Origin: Micromonospora haikouensis | Lineage (GTDB): Bacteria; Actinomycetota; Actinomycetes; Mycobacteriales; Micromonosporaceae | Assembly (NCBI RefSeq): GCF_900091595.1 | Contig: NZ_FMCW01000020.1 | Location: 1 to 64,000, forward strand | Reading direction: 5' to 3' | DNA: 64,000 nucleotides | Part shown: positions 54,107 through 62,916 of the stretch, one piece after another | How positions within the stretch are numbered: position 1 is the stretch's first letter | Layout: the number at the start of each line of letters is the position of its first letter | Translations under genes and position numbers: made by a program | The notes under the pieces: model-generated | The model's database searches: none | Seen by the model: the letters and a program-made list of their open reading frames with translations, nothing else | Told to the model about the DNA's origin: nothing

Positions 54107-55090
54107 TTGAGCGAGTTGAATGGGTCCTCCATTCTGATCACCGGGGGCACCGGGTCCTTCGGCCGCACCTTCCTGCGGCACGTCCTGGCCGAGGCCGACC
54201 CGGCCCGGGTGGTGGTGTTCTCCCGCGACGAGCTCAAGCAGTACGAGCTGCGCCAGCAGCTCGGCGACGACCCCCGGCTGCGCTGGTTCATCGGCGACAT
54301 CCGGGACCGCCACCGGCTCACCCGGGCCATGCACGGCGTCGACCACGTCGTGCACGCCGCCGCGCTCAAGCAGGTGGACACCGCCGAGTACAACCCGTCG
54401 GAGTTCATCGCCACCAACATCACCGGCTCGCAGCACGTCGTCGACGCGGCCATCGAGGCCGGGGTGAAGAAGGTCATCGCGCTCTCCACCGACAAGGCGT
54501 CCAGCCCGATCAACCTGTACGGGGCGACGAAGCTGGTCGGCGACAAGCTGTTCGTCTCGGCGAACCACTACGCCGCCCACCACCCGACCCGGTTCGCCGT
54601 GGTGCGCTACGGCAACGTGGTGGGCAGCCGGGGCTCGGTGGTGCCGCTGTTCCGCCGGCTCGCCGCCGAGGGCAAGAGCCTGCCCGTCACCGACAAGCGG
54701 ATGACCCGGTTCTGGATCACCCTGGACCAGGCCGTGCAGTTCGTCATGGACTCGTTCGACCAGATGCAGGGCGGCGAGCTGTTCGTGCCGCGCATCCCGA
54801 GCATGCGCATCCTCGACCTGGTGGAGGCCGTCGCCCCGGACGCCACCACCCACGAGATCGGCATCCGGCCCGGCGAGAAGCTGCACGAGGAGATGATCGC
54901 CCCGGACGACAGCCGGCGGACCCTGCGCACCCCCGACCGGTTCATCGTGCAGCCGACCATCGCCACCTGGGGCTACCAGCCGCCCGCGCACTGCGAGCCG
55001 GTGCCGGACGGGTTCGCCTACCAGTCGGACAGCAACGACGAGTGGCTCGGCGTGGAGCAGCTGCGCGACATGCTCGGCATCGCCGCGTGA
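54107..55090 (+). CDS. pseB: UDP-GlcNAc 4,6-dehydratase (inverting), PseB-like
   Basis: 327 residues from a TTG at 54107 with GGGAG 6 nt upstream. NAD-binding TGGTGSFG (12-19), VFSRDELKQYELRQQL, HAAALKQVDTAEYNP, and the active-site series D129-K130 ... Y138 ... K142 in STDKASSPINLYGATK match PseB. It makes the 4-keto-6-deoxy-L-sugar that starts pseudaminic acid synthesis. A 189-bp gap before it suggests its own promoter, although none is clear. Confidence 0.95.
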   Translation: MSELNGSSILITGGTGSFGRTFLRHVLAEADPARVVVFSRDELKQYELRQQLGDDPRLRWFIGDIRDRHRLTRAMHGVDHVVHAAALKQVDTAEYNPSEFIATNITGSQHVVDAAIEAGVKKVIALSTDKASSPINLYGATKLVGDKLFVSANHYAAHHPTRFAVVRYGNVVGSRGSVVPLFRRLAAEGKSLPVTDKRMTRFWITLDQAVQFVMDSFDQMQGGELFVPRIPSMRILDLVEAVAPDATTHEIGIRPGEKLHEEMIAPDDSRRTLRTPDRFIVQPTIATWGYQPPAHCEPVPDGFAYQSDSNDEWLGVEQLRDMLGIAA

Positions 55091-56244
55091 TGGCGATGCT
55101 CCCGTACGGGCGGCAGTCCGTCACCGACGACGACGTCGCCGCCGTGGTCGCCGTGCTGCGCAGCGACTGGCTCACCACCGGCCCGCAGGTCGACGCGTTC
55201 GAGGCGGACCTGGCCGGCTGGACTGGCGGGATCGGCTGCGCGGCCGTGTCCAACGGCACGGCCGCCCTGCACGTGGCGTACGCGGCGGCCGGCGTCGGCC
55301 CCGGCGACGAGGTGATCGTGCCGCCGATGACGTTCGCGGCCACCGCCAGCACCGCCGTCGCGCTCGGCGCGCGGGTCGTCTTCGCCGACGTCGAGCCGGA
55401 GACGTACACCCTGGACCCGGCGGCGGTCGGCGCGGCGCTGACCGGCCGGACGAAGGTGGTGGCGGCGGTCGACTACGCCGGCCACCCCGCCGACTACGAC
55501 GCGCTGCGCGCGGTGCTCGGCGGCGGCGACCCGCTGCTGCTCGCCGACGCCGCCCACTCGATCGGCGCGGCCTACCACGGCCGGCCGGTCGGGTCGCTCG
55601 CCGACCTGACCACGTTCTCGTTCTTCCCGACGAAGAACCTCACCACCGCCGAGGGCGGCGCGGTCGCCGCCGTCAGTCCGGCCCTGCTGGAGCGGGCCCG
55701 CCGGTTCCGCAACCACGGCCTCGTGCGGGACCGCGCCGCGCAGCGCTGGCCGGACGAGGGCGGCTGGCACCAGGAGATCCACGAGTTCGGGCTCAACTAC
55801 CGCCTGCCGGACGTGCTCTGCGCGCTGGGCCGCAGCCAGCTGCGCCGGCTGCCCCGGTTCCTGGCCCGCCGCGCCGAGCTGGTCGCCCGCTACGACGCGG
55901 CCCTGGCCGACCTGCCCGGCGTGTCGGTTCCCGGCCGGCGGTCCTGGGCCGAGCCGGCCTGGCACCTGTACCCGATCCGGGTGCACGAGGGCCGCCGCCG
56001 CGCCGTCTACGACGCGATGCGGGCCGCCGGGATCGGCGTGCAGGTCAACTACGTCCCCGTGCACTGGCATCCGGCGTTCGCGGAGCTGGGCTACCGGCGC
56101 GGCTCCTGCCCGGTGGCCGAGGGGTTCTACGCCGAGCAGCTCTCCCTGCCGCTGTTCCCCGACCTCACCGACGCCGACCAGGACCGCGTCGTCGACGCCC
56201 TGGCCGCCGCCCTGCACGCCGCCCCGGCGCGCGCCGCCGCCTGA
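55090..56244 (+). CDS. pseC: UDP-4-amino-4,6-dideoxy sugar aminotransferase, PseC-like
   Basis: 384 residues; starts GTG 55087 and ATG 55090 both overlap the pseB stop, and ATG is chosen. The sequence opens MAMLPYGRQSVTDDDVAAV, as in PseC. PLP landmarks are VSNGTAALHVAY, LADAAHSIGA and the lysine K182 in FFPTKNLTTAEGG. NYRLPDVLCALG and NYVPVHWHP are conserved. It aminates the PseB product. Confidence 0.93.
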   Translation: MAMLPYGRQSVTDDDVAAVVAVLRSDWLTTGPQVDAFEADLAGWTGGIGCAAVSNGTAALHVAYAAAGVGPGDEVIVPPMTFAATASTAVALGARVVFADVEPETYTLDPAAVGAALTGRTKVVAAVDYAGHPADYDALRAVLGGGDPLLLADAAHSIGAAYHGRPVGSLADLTTFSFFPTKNLTTAEGGAVAAVSPALLERARRFRNHGLVRDRAAQRWPDEGGWHQEIHEFGLNYRLPDVLCALGRSQLRRLPRFLARRAELVARYDAALADLPGVSVPGRRSWAEPAWHLYPIRVHEGRRRAVYDAMRAAGIGVQVNYVPVHWHPAFAELGYRRGSCPVAEGFYAEQLSLPLFPDLTDADQDRVVDALAAALHAAPARAAA

Positions 56245-56254
56245 GGAGACCGGG

Positions 56255-57097
56255 ATGCACCACGCGAACCACTTCTACGGCCACGCGCACGTGCTGGCCC
56301 GCTACTGCGGCCTGGGCGACGGGCACCCGCCCCGGATCAACGGGTACGTCCAGCACGGCTGGAACATCGGCGACGGCCTCGCCCCCGGCCACCCGTACGT
56401 CGAGGGCACGCCGAGCCTGCTGTGGTCGGAGCAGACCCGGCGGCGGGCCTGGTCGGTGGGGCGGCGCAACGTCGTGGTGACCGGCGCGCCGTTCGCGTAC
56501 CTGCTGGCGTTGCGCGCCGACGACCCGCCCCAGGCGCAGCGGGAGGGCACCATCTGGTATCCGTTCCACGGCTGGGAGGGCCAGCACGTGCGCGGCGACC
56601 ACCGGGAGCTGATCGCCCGCATCCGCGCCACCGAGCCGGGCCCGGTCACCGTGTGCCTCTACTGGCACGAGTACGGCATGCGCCGGGTCCGCCGCCTCTA
56701 CGAGCAGGCCGGGTTCCGGGTGATCTGCCACGGCTACCGGGGGCACTGGTGGAAGGACACGGACCCGCTCTTCCTCGACAAGCAGCTCACCGAGCTGCGC
56801 CGGCACCGCCGGGTGGCGTCCAACCGGCTGACCAGCGCCATCTTCTACGGCATCGCGGCCGGTTGCGAGCCCGCCGTCTACGGCGACCCGATGATCCTCG
56901 CCGACGAGGACCCGACGTTCGGCGGCACCGCCCGCATCCGCCGGCAGTGGCCGGACCTGCACGGCGAGTCGGTGCACCTGCCGACGGCGGTCGAGATCGC
57001 CCGCGCCGAACTGGGCACCGACCACCGCTGCACGCCGGCCGAGCTGCGGGAGCTGCTGGGTTGGGCGACCCTCCAGGAGGAACACGTTGACCACTGA
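56255..57097 (+). CDS. Unknown protein in nonulosonate cluster (possible GT-B-like)
   Basis: 280 residues, no signal peptide or membrane helix, rich in Trp, His and Tyr. It opens HHANHFYGHAHVLARYCGL, then GYVQHGWNIGDGL, VTGAPFAYLLALR, WYPFHGWEGQHVRGDHREL, and CHGYRGHWWKD. RVASNRLTSAIFYGIAAGCEPAVYGD resembles the late donor-site block of sialyl- or polysialyltransferase-like GT-B proteins, where nucleotide sugars bind. A nonulosonate transferase or surface-sugar enzyme is therefore possible, but no family is recognised. It lies 10 bp after pseC and overlaps the next gene. Confidence 0.75.
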   Translation: MHHANHFYGHAHVLARYCGLGDGHPPRINGYVQHGWNIGDGLAPGHPYVEGTPSLLWSEQTRRRAWSVGRRNVVVTGAPFAYLLALRADDPPQAQREGTIWYPFHGWEGQHVRGDHRELIARIRATEPGPVTVCLYWHEYGMRRVRRLYEQAGFRVICHGYRGHWWKDTDPLFLDKQLTELRRHRRVASNRLTSAIFYGIAAGCEPAVYGDPMILADEDPTFGGTARIRRQWPDLHGESVHLPTAVEIARAELGTDHRCTPAELRELLGWATLQEEHVDH

Positions 57098-58991
57098 CAC
57101 CTCGACCCGCATCGCCCTGCCCGGCGGGGAGATGCTGGCCTGGTCGGACCTGACCGGCCGGCGGCTGCCCGGCGGCGGGCCCCTCGCGGCGCTCGCCGCC
57201 CGGGTCACCCCGGCCGGTGCGCGGGTGCTGCTGGCCGGGCCGCACGACCCCGAGCTGGTCGACCGGCTGGCCCACGCCGACGTCACCTGCCTGCTGCGCA
57301 GCTGGCCGGACGGATCGGCGCTGGCCGAGGACCGGCCCGTGCGGGTGGTCGTCGGCGGCCCCGGCGGGCTGCCGGCCGACGAGACGTTCGACGTGGTGAT
57401 CGCCGCGGCCGGCCTGGACGCGGTGGAGTCGGTGGAGGGGGCCCCGGTCGGCTGGGACGGGCTGCTGCGCCGGCTCGCCGCCGTGCTCGCCCCCGGCGGG
57501 ATCCTGCTGCTGCGGCTGGACAACCCGGTGGGGCTGACCCGGATGGTCGACACCGCGCCCTGGTACGCCGGCCGCGCCGACGCCGACTGGGCGGTCGGCG
57601 GGGCGCTGGACGCCGGCCGTCCCGTCAACCTGGAGCAGGCGCGGGAGCGGCTGGCCGGGGCGGGGCTGCGCCCCGGCGACTGCTTCGCCGCGTACCCCGA
57701 ACCGGCCGCGCCGACCGCGCTGGTCGACGCCGGCGCGCTGGCCGCGCGCCCCGGCAGCGGGTTGTTGGACGCGGTGCTGCACGGCGCGTGCGCGCCGGGC
57801 CACGGCGACCGTCCCGTGCTCCAGGACCCGGCCCGGCTGGCGGTCGACGCGCTGCACGCGGGGCTGGGCGCCGCGCTCGCCCCGGGCTGGCTGGTGCTGG
57901 CCCACCGCGCGGCCCCGGCCGTCCCCGCGGCGGGCGACCCGCCGAACCCGGCCGGCGCAGCCCCGCCCGCGCCGACCGCAGAGGCCGGACCCGGCGGGCT
58001 GCCGGTGCTGTGGGTGCAGACCGGGCCGCCCGGGATCGGCGTGGTGGAGGTGACGGCGGCGGCGGACGGCTGGCGGTGGCGGGTGCCCGGCCCGGTCGCG
58101 GCGGCCACCGACGCCCCGTTCGCCACCCGCGCGGCGGCCTGGCGGGACCCGGCCGTGCTCACCGGTGCGGTGCCCGAGGGCCGGCTGCTGCGCACCGTCC
58201 TGCTCGACGCCTGCCTGCGCCGCGACCTGGCCGCCCTACGCCGGCTGCTGCGCGGGTACGCGGCCTGGCTCGACGCGCACGCCGACGACGCCGGCCGGCT
58301 CACCGGCGCGACGGCCCTGGCCAGCCACGACAACGTGGTGCTCGCCGACGGCGGGCCCGGCCCGGCCCTCAATGCCGGTGCTGCCCCGGCGTTCGCGGTG
58401 CTCGACCCGAGCTGGCGGGCCAGCGACCCGTGGCCGGTGGACGTGACGCTGGCCCGGGGCCTGTGGCGGTTCGCCGCCGCCCTGGCCACCGGCGGGTACG
58501 CCCACCCCTGGTCGTCCACCCTCGACGTGGCCGGGCTGACCGTGGTGCTGGCCGGCACCGCCGGACGCGACCTGGACCGGGCGACGGTGACGGCCGCCGT
58601 CGACGCGGAGGTCGCGGTCACCGCGGCGCTGCGCGGGTTGGACAACGCCGACCGCGTCGCCCTCGCCGACGAGCTGCGCGCGGTGGAGCCCACCGCGCCC
58701 CCGACCGGCCTGGACAGCCACCAGCAGCTCCGCGAGGCGTGGCTGCGGCAGAAGGCGGAGCTGACCCGGGTGACGGCCCTGCTGCGCTGGACGGAGGAGC
58801 TGCTCACCTCCCGGGAGCGGGCGCTGCGCCGGGCCGAGGCGACCATCAACCTGCTCAGCGGCTCGCTCAGCTACCGGGTCGGCCGGCTGGCGATCACCCC
58901 GGCCCGGCTGGCCAAGCGGGGCGCCCGCGCGGCGAAGCGGCGGGCCAAGGACGCGCTCGCGCCCCGGCGCGACGAACAGGAGCAGCAGTGA
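57087..58991 (+). CDS. Methyltransferase-like protein with C-terminal coiled coil
   Basis: 634 residues from a TTG at 57087 with CAGGAGG 6 nt upstream; it overlaps the preceding gene by 11 bp. Residues ~40-160 look like a Rossmann methyltransferase (FDVVIAAAGLDAVESVEG, LAAVLAPGGILLLRLDNP), but the SAM-binding loop GARVLLAGPHDPEL lacks the usual GxGxG. The middle is Ala-rich with no clear fold. The C-terminus has a coiled coil (LTRVTALLRWTEELLTSRER) and LLSGSLSYRVGRLAITPARL, common at the ends of surface glycosyltransferase-associated proteins. Function unknown. Confidence 0.75.
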   Translation: MTTDTSTRIALPGGEMLAWSDLTGRRLPGGGPLAALAARVTPAGARVLLAGPHDPELVDRLAHADVTCLLRSWPDGSALAEDRPVRVVVGGPGGLPADETFDVVIAAAGLDAVESVEGAPVGWDGLLRRLAAVLAPGGILLLRLDNPVGLTRMVDTAPWYAGRADADWAVGGALDAGRPVNLEQARERLAGAGLRPGDCFAAYPEPAAPTALVDAGALAARPGSGLLDAVLHGACAPGHGDRPVLQDPARLAVDALHAGLGAALAPGWLVLAHRAAPAVPAAGDPPNPAGAAPPAPTAEAGPGGLPVLWVQTGPPGIGVVEVTAAADGWRWRVPGPVAAATDAPFATRAAAWRDPAVLTGAVPEGRLLRTVLLDACLRRDLAALRRLLRGYAAWLDAHADDAGRLTGATALASHDNVVLADGGPGPALNAGAAPAFAVLDPSWRASDPWPVDVTLARGLWRFAAALATGGYAHPWSSTLDVAGLTVVLAGTAGRDLDRATVTAAVDAEVAVTAALRGLDNADRVALADELRAVEPTAPPTGLDSHQQLREAWLRQKAELTRVTALLRWTEELLTSRERALRRAEATINLLSGSLSYRVGRLAITPARLAKRGARAAKRRAKDALAPRRDEQEQQ

Positions 58992-59719
58992 CGCGGATCG
59001 TGGGGATCGTGCAGGCCCGGATGGGCTCGTCGCGGCTGCCCGGCAAGGTGCTGCGGCCACTGGCCGGGCGCTCGGTGCTCGGCCGGGTGGTCCGGGCCGC
59101 CGCCGACGGCGGGGTGCTCGCCGACCTGGTGGTCGCCACCAGCACCGAGGCCGCCGACGACGCGGTGGTCGCCGAGTGCGCCCGGCTCGGCGTGGCCTGC
59201 CACCGGGGCCCCGTCGACGACGTGCTCGACCGGTTCGTAGGCGCGCTCGACGCGCACCCCGGCGACGCGGTCATGCGGTTCACCGCCGACTGCCCGCTGC
59301 TCGACCCGGACATCGTCCGGCTGGTCGCCGACGTGTACCGGGCCGTGCCGGGGCTGGACTACGCGAGCACGTCGATCGCGCGTACGCTGCCGCGCGGGCT
59401 GGACGTGGAGATCATCCGGGCGGACACGCTGCGTACGCTGCACCGCATCGCCACCGACCACCACCGGGTGCACGTAACCTCGTACGCGTACACCCATCCG
59501 GAGCTGTTCCGGGTGCTCGGGGTGACGCTCACCCCGGACCGGTCGGCCCTGCGGCTCACCCTCGACACCGAGCAGGACTGGGCGCTGGTGCGGGCGGTGA
59601 CCGACCACTTCGGCGACGTCAGCGTCCCGCTGGCGAAGCTCGCCGACTGGCTGGCGGGCCAGCCGGCCCTGCGCGCCCTGAACGCCTCGGTGCGGCAGAA
59701 GCGGCTGGAGGAGTCCTGA
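58988..59719 (+). CDS. SpsF/PseF-type CMP-nonulosonate cytidylyltransferase
   Basis: 243 residues from a GTG overlapping the previous stop (GTGA). The N-terminus IVGIVQARMGSSRLPGKVLR is the signature of SpsF (COG1861-like) cytidylyltransferases. VMRFTADCPLLDPDIV holds the metal-binding acid and LTLDTEQDWALVRAV the C-terminal acid. It would activate the nonulosonate with CTP. SpsF-type enzymes are paired with SpsE and SpsG in Bacillus spore-coat clusters. Substrate is inferred from neighbours. Confidence 0.88.
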   Translation: MTRIVGIVQARMGSSRLPGKVLRPLAGRSVLGRVVRAAADGGVLADLVVATSTEAADDAVVAECARLGVACHRGPVDDVLDRFVGALDAHPGDAVMRFTADCPLLDPDIVRLVADVYRAVPGLDYASTSIARTLPRGLDVEIIRADTLRTLHRIATDHHRVHVTSYAYTHPELFRVLGVTLTPDRSALRLTLDTEQDWALVRAVTDHFGDVSVPLAKLADWLAGQPALRALNASVRQKRLEES

Positions 59720-60771
59720 GCACCGTACGCGTCGGGGTCCGCTGCGACGCCGGGCCCACCCGGGGGGTGGGGCACCTGGTGCGCTGCCTCGCCCTGGCCG
59801 AGGAGTTCCTCGCCCGGGGCCACCGCGTCGAGTTCTTCGGCACCGTCGAGGGGGTCGGCTGGGCGGGCCGGCAGCTCGCCGCCCGGGGCATCCCGCTGCG
59901 CCCCGGGCCGCAGCGCCCCGCCGACCTCGTGGCGACGGCCCGCCGGCACGGCCTCGACGTGGTGGTGCTCGACTCGTACGAGCTGGACCCGGCCGGGGCG
60001 GGGGCGCTGCGCGCGGCGGGGGTGGTGACCCTCGCCGTCGTCGACGGCGACACCCGGGGGCAGGACGCCGACGTCTACCTGGACCAGAACCTGGGCGCGG
60101 CGCACGGGCCGCTGCCCGGCACGCTGCTCGCCGGGACGGCGTACCCGCTGGTGCGCGACGCGGTGGTGGCCGCCCGGCCGGCGGCGCCCCGCCCCGCGAC
60201 GCCGGCGGCCCGGCCCCGGGTGCTCGCCTTCTTCGGCGGCACCGACGCGTTCGGGGCCGCCCCCGTGCTGGCCCGGGTGCTGCTGGCCACCGGGCACCCG
60301 ATGGACCTGACCGTGGTCGTCGGCCGCGCCGACGTCGAGGCGGAACTGGCGGCGCTGGCCCCCGGCCGGGGGCAGGCCGTGCGGCCCGTGCCGCCGACCG
60401 ACGACCTGCCCGCCCTGGTCACCGCCGCCGACCTGGTGGTCAGTGCCGCCGGCACGTCCACCTGGGAGCTGTGCTGCCTCGGCGCGCCGGCCGCGCTGGT
60501 GTGCGTGGTGGACAACCAGCGCGAGTCGTACGGCCGGGTGGTGGACGCGGGGCTCGTGGCCGGCCTCGGCGAGCTGCCCGCGCTGGCCGCCGCCGGGCTG
60601 CCCGGCCGGACGGCCCGCGCCGGGGCCGCGCGGACGCTACGCGCCCTGCTCGACTCCCCCGAGCGCCGGGCCGCCCTGGCCGCCCGCGCCTGGGCCACGG
60701 TCGACGGGCGCGGCCGGGCCCGGGTCGCCGACGCGGTGCTCGCCCTCGTCGGCGCGCCCACCCGCGGCTAG
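59716..60771 (+). CDS. pseG: UDP-sugar hydrolase PseG/SpsG-like
   Basis: About 351 residues. N-terminal VRVGVRCDAGPTRGVGHLVR and CLALAEEFLARGHRVEFFGT, then VVVLDSYELDP, VLAFFGGTDAFGAAP and VSAAGTSTWELCCLGAPAALV, match PseG, which releases UDP from UDP-diacetamido-trideoxy-altrose. No ATG, GTG or TTG lies near the natural beginning. The best start is a CTG at 59716 (LSTVRVGVRC) with GGAGG 4 nt upstream, overlapping the cytidylyltransferase stop. Any canonical start would lie far inside the previous gene. The coordinate is therefore uncertain. Confidence 0.88.
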   Translation: MSTVRVGVRCDAGPTRGVGHLVRCLALAEEFLARGHRVEFFGTVEGVGWAGRQLAARGIPLRPGPQRPADLVATARRHGLDVVVLDSYELDPAGAGALRAAGVVTLAVVDGDTRGQDADVYLDQNLGAAHGPLPGTLLAGTAYPLVRDAVVAARPAAPRPATPAARPRVLAFFGGTDAFGAAPVLARVLLATGHPMDLTVVVGRADVEAELAALAPGRGQAVRPVPPTDDLPALVTAADLVVSAAGTSTWELCCLGAPAALVCVVDNQRESYGRVVDAGLVAGLGELPALAAAGLPGRTARAGAARTLRALLDSPERRAALAARAWATVDGRGRARVADAVLALVGAPTRG

Positions 60772-60813
60772 AGGAACGCCCCGCGCCGCCGCCTGCCGGG
60801 CAGCCGCTCCAGC

Positions 60814-62793
60814 TCAGGGCAGCCGCTCCACGCTGACCCGGGCGCGCAGCTCGGGGCGGGCGGCGAGCAGGTCCCCGACGACCCGGGCCGCCGCCGCGTC
60901 GGCGGCCAGGAAGCGGATCGGCCCCGGCACCGCCGCCACCACGGCGGCGCTGCGGGCCGGCTCGGCCAGCGGCAGCCGGTACACCGCCGGCCCCGACGCG
61001 CCGGCGGTGCCCTGGAGGGTGGAGGCGAACAGGGTGACCAGGTAGCCCTCGCGGCGGCGGTCGCTCACCACCACCGTCACGGTGCCCGGCGCGGCCGGCG
61101 GCCGGGCCAGCGCGCGGACCGTCAGCGCGGCCGGGCCCGGGCGGGCCAGCGACCCCGACCACCAGGCCGCCGCCCAGGTGGTGACCCGGTCGCCGAACGG
61201 CTGGGCGAAGAGCCCGGTGCCGCGCGGCAACCCGGCCGCCCCGACGCAGGCCAGCACCACCGCGACCGCCACCGCCCACCGCGCGCCGGCCCGCTGTCCT
61301 TCGGCCCGCCGGCCCGCTCCGCCGCCGGCCCGCCTGCCGGGCCCGGTCCGCCCCGGTGCCGGCAGCAGCAGAGCCAGCGCGCCCGCGCCGACGAGCAGCA
61401 CCGCCAGCAGCAGGTGCAGCGTCTTGCCGTAGTAGTAGCGCGGGTCGGTGCCCAGCGCCCGGAAGTAGAGCAGGAACCCGGCCGCGAACACGCCCGCCGC
61501 GGCGAGCGCGCCCGTGTAGCGCCGCCACACCGGCAGCCGCCGGCCGGCGACCAGGCCCGCGCCGACCAGGCCCGCGAGGGCCAGGAACGCGTCGTAGCGG
61601 GGGAACACGCCGCCGCCGGTGGCCACGTTGTCGACCTGGTCGGTGCGCAGCAGGCCCGCGACGGCCGGCAGCGGCGTCAGCACCGCCGCCACCAGCGCCA
61701 CCACCGCCAACAGCCGCGGCCGACGACGCAGCCGCCGACGGTCACGGACCAGCCACGCCGCCACCAGCGCCGCGACCACCGGCAGGAACATCAGGTACGC
61801 GAAGCCGACCGTCACGCACAGCGCGCCGACCACGGCCACCTGGGTGCCGGTGCGGGCCACCGGACGGCAGGTCACCGCCACCAGCAGCACCGTCGCCGCC
61901 AGCCCGAGGCTCTCGCCCGGGTAGCCGTAGACGACGAAGCGGGCCAGCTCGGAGCCGAGGCAGGCGGCCGTGACCGCGCCGGTCAGGGCCAGCGTGCGGG
62001 GCGGGTCGAGCTGCGGGCCGGCGAGCCGGCACGCCGCCCACGTCACGGCGAGCACCAGCAGCCCCCACGCCCCGACCGACCAGCCGAGGTAGTGGTCGAG
62101 GGCGTCGGCCGGCCCGGCGGGGGCCGTCGAGGACCGCAGGAACGTGTCCAGCAGCGCGGCGGTGAGGTGGAAGCCCTGCGGATACCAGACCATGCCCTCC
62201 GGGGCGATCCGCGCCGCCGCCTGCGGGTCGGTGAACAGGTACCCGCCGACGGCCCGGATGCCCTCCACCGTGGCCAGGTGCCGGCTGTTGTCCTCGCCCG
62301 TCATCGCGTACGCGAGGCGGCCGGCGAGGCCACCGGCGCGCAGGTACGGCCACGCCATGGCGACGGCGGCCAGCAGCGCCGCCCCCACCGGCGGCAGGTC
62401 GGCGGCGACCGGACGGGGCAGCCTCGGCCGGCGACCGGTGGCCGCCGCGATCCCCAGCAGGCCCGTCAACGCGGTCCCCGCCACCGGCACCGGGTGCAGC
62501 CCCCACGGCCAGGCCGAGAAGAGCAGCCCAGCGGCGCACGTCGCGCCGGCCAGCAGCGCGCCGGACAGCACCAGCCGGTCCAGCAGGGTCCGGCCGCCGC
62601 GCAGCAGCCCGGCCGTCAGGCCGAGCAGCACCAGCGGCAGCAGCCCGGCCAGCCCCGCCGCGTACGCCAGCAGGGGCCCGACCCACGCGGCGACGAGCCA
62701 GCCGACCAGCCGGCGGGCGTGGCGGGCCGGGTGGCCCGGCGGCGGCTGCGGCGGACCGGCCGGCGCGACGACAGTGGCGGACTGGCTCTGCAC
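60814..62793 (-). CDS. Large polytopic membrane protein, GT-C-like
   Basis: 659 residues with about 14-16 membrane segments, a Pro-rich N-terminus and a soluble C-terminal domain of ~130 residues. Periplasmic loop AMTGEDNSRHLATVEGIRAVGG and the WYPQGFHLTAALLDTF segment resemble loops of GT-C glycosyltransferases, although no clear DXD motif is present. Similar proteins are often found near wall glycan genes. It is convergent with pseG. The function is not established. Confidence 0.65.
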   Translation of the reverse strand: MQSQSATVVAPAGPPQPPPGHPARHARRLVGWLVAAWVGPLLAYAAGLAGLLPLVLLGLTAGLLRGGRTLLDRLVLSGALLAGATCAAGLLFSAWPWGLHPVPVAGTALTGLLGIAAATGRRPRLPRPVAADLPPVGAALLAAVAMAWPYLRAGGLAGRLAYAMTGEDNSRHLATVEGIRAVGGYLFTDPQAAARIAPEGMVWYPQGFHLTAALLDTFLRSSTAPAGPADALDHYLGWSVGAWGLLVLAVTWAACRLAGPQLDPPRTLALTGAVTAACLGSELARFVVYGYPGESLGLAATVLLVAVTCRPVARTGTQVAVVGALCVTVGFAYLMFLPVVAALVAAWLVRDRRRLRRRPRLLAVVALVAAVLTPLPAVAGLLRTDQVDNVATGGGVFPRYDAFLALAGLVGAGLVAGRRLPVWRRYTGALAAAGVFAAGFLLYFRALGTDPRYYYGKTLHLLLAVLLVGAGALALLLPAPGRTGPGRRAGGGAGRRAEGQRAGARWAVAVAVVLACVGAAGLPRGTGLFAQPFGDRVTTWAAAWWSGSLARPGPAALTVRALARPPAAPGTVTVVVSDRRREGYLVTLFASTLQGTAGASGPAVYRLPLAEPARSAAVVAAVPGPIRFLAADAAAARVVGDLLAARPELRARVSVERLP

Positions 62794-62903
62794 CCGGTCA
62801 CGCTAGGCCCGGCCCGGCGACGGGCGGCGACGTCCACGTGTGCGGCAGGTGACCGGCGGGTGACGGGCCGGACCACGCTCGCACGCGCGTACGAAAGGCC
62901 AGG

Positions 62904-62916
62904 TAGGCTGCGGGGC
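62904..62916 (+). promoter_or_regulatory. -10 element of near-leaderless promoter
   Basis: TAGGCT at 62904-62909 lies 7 nt before the ATG at 62917. The layout matches that before the DUF952 gene (TAGGCT at 19900). Transcription would start at the start codon. Confidence 0.5.
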
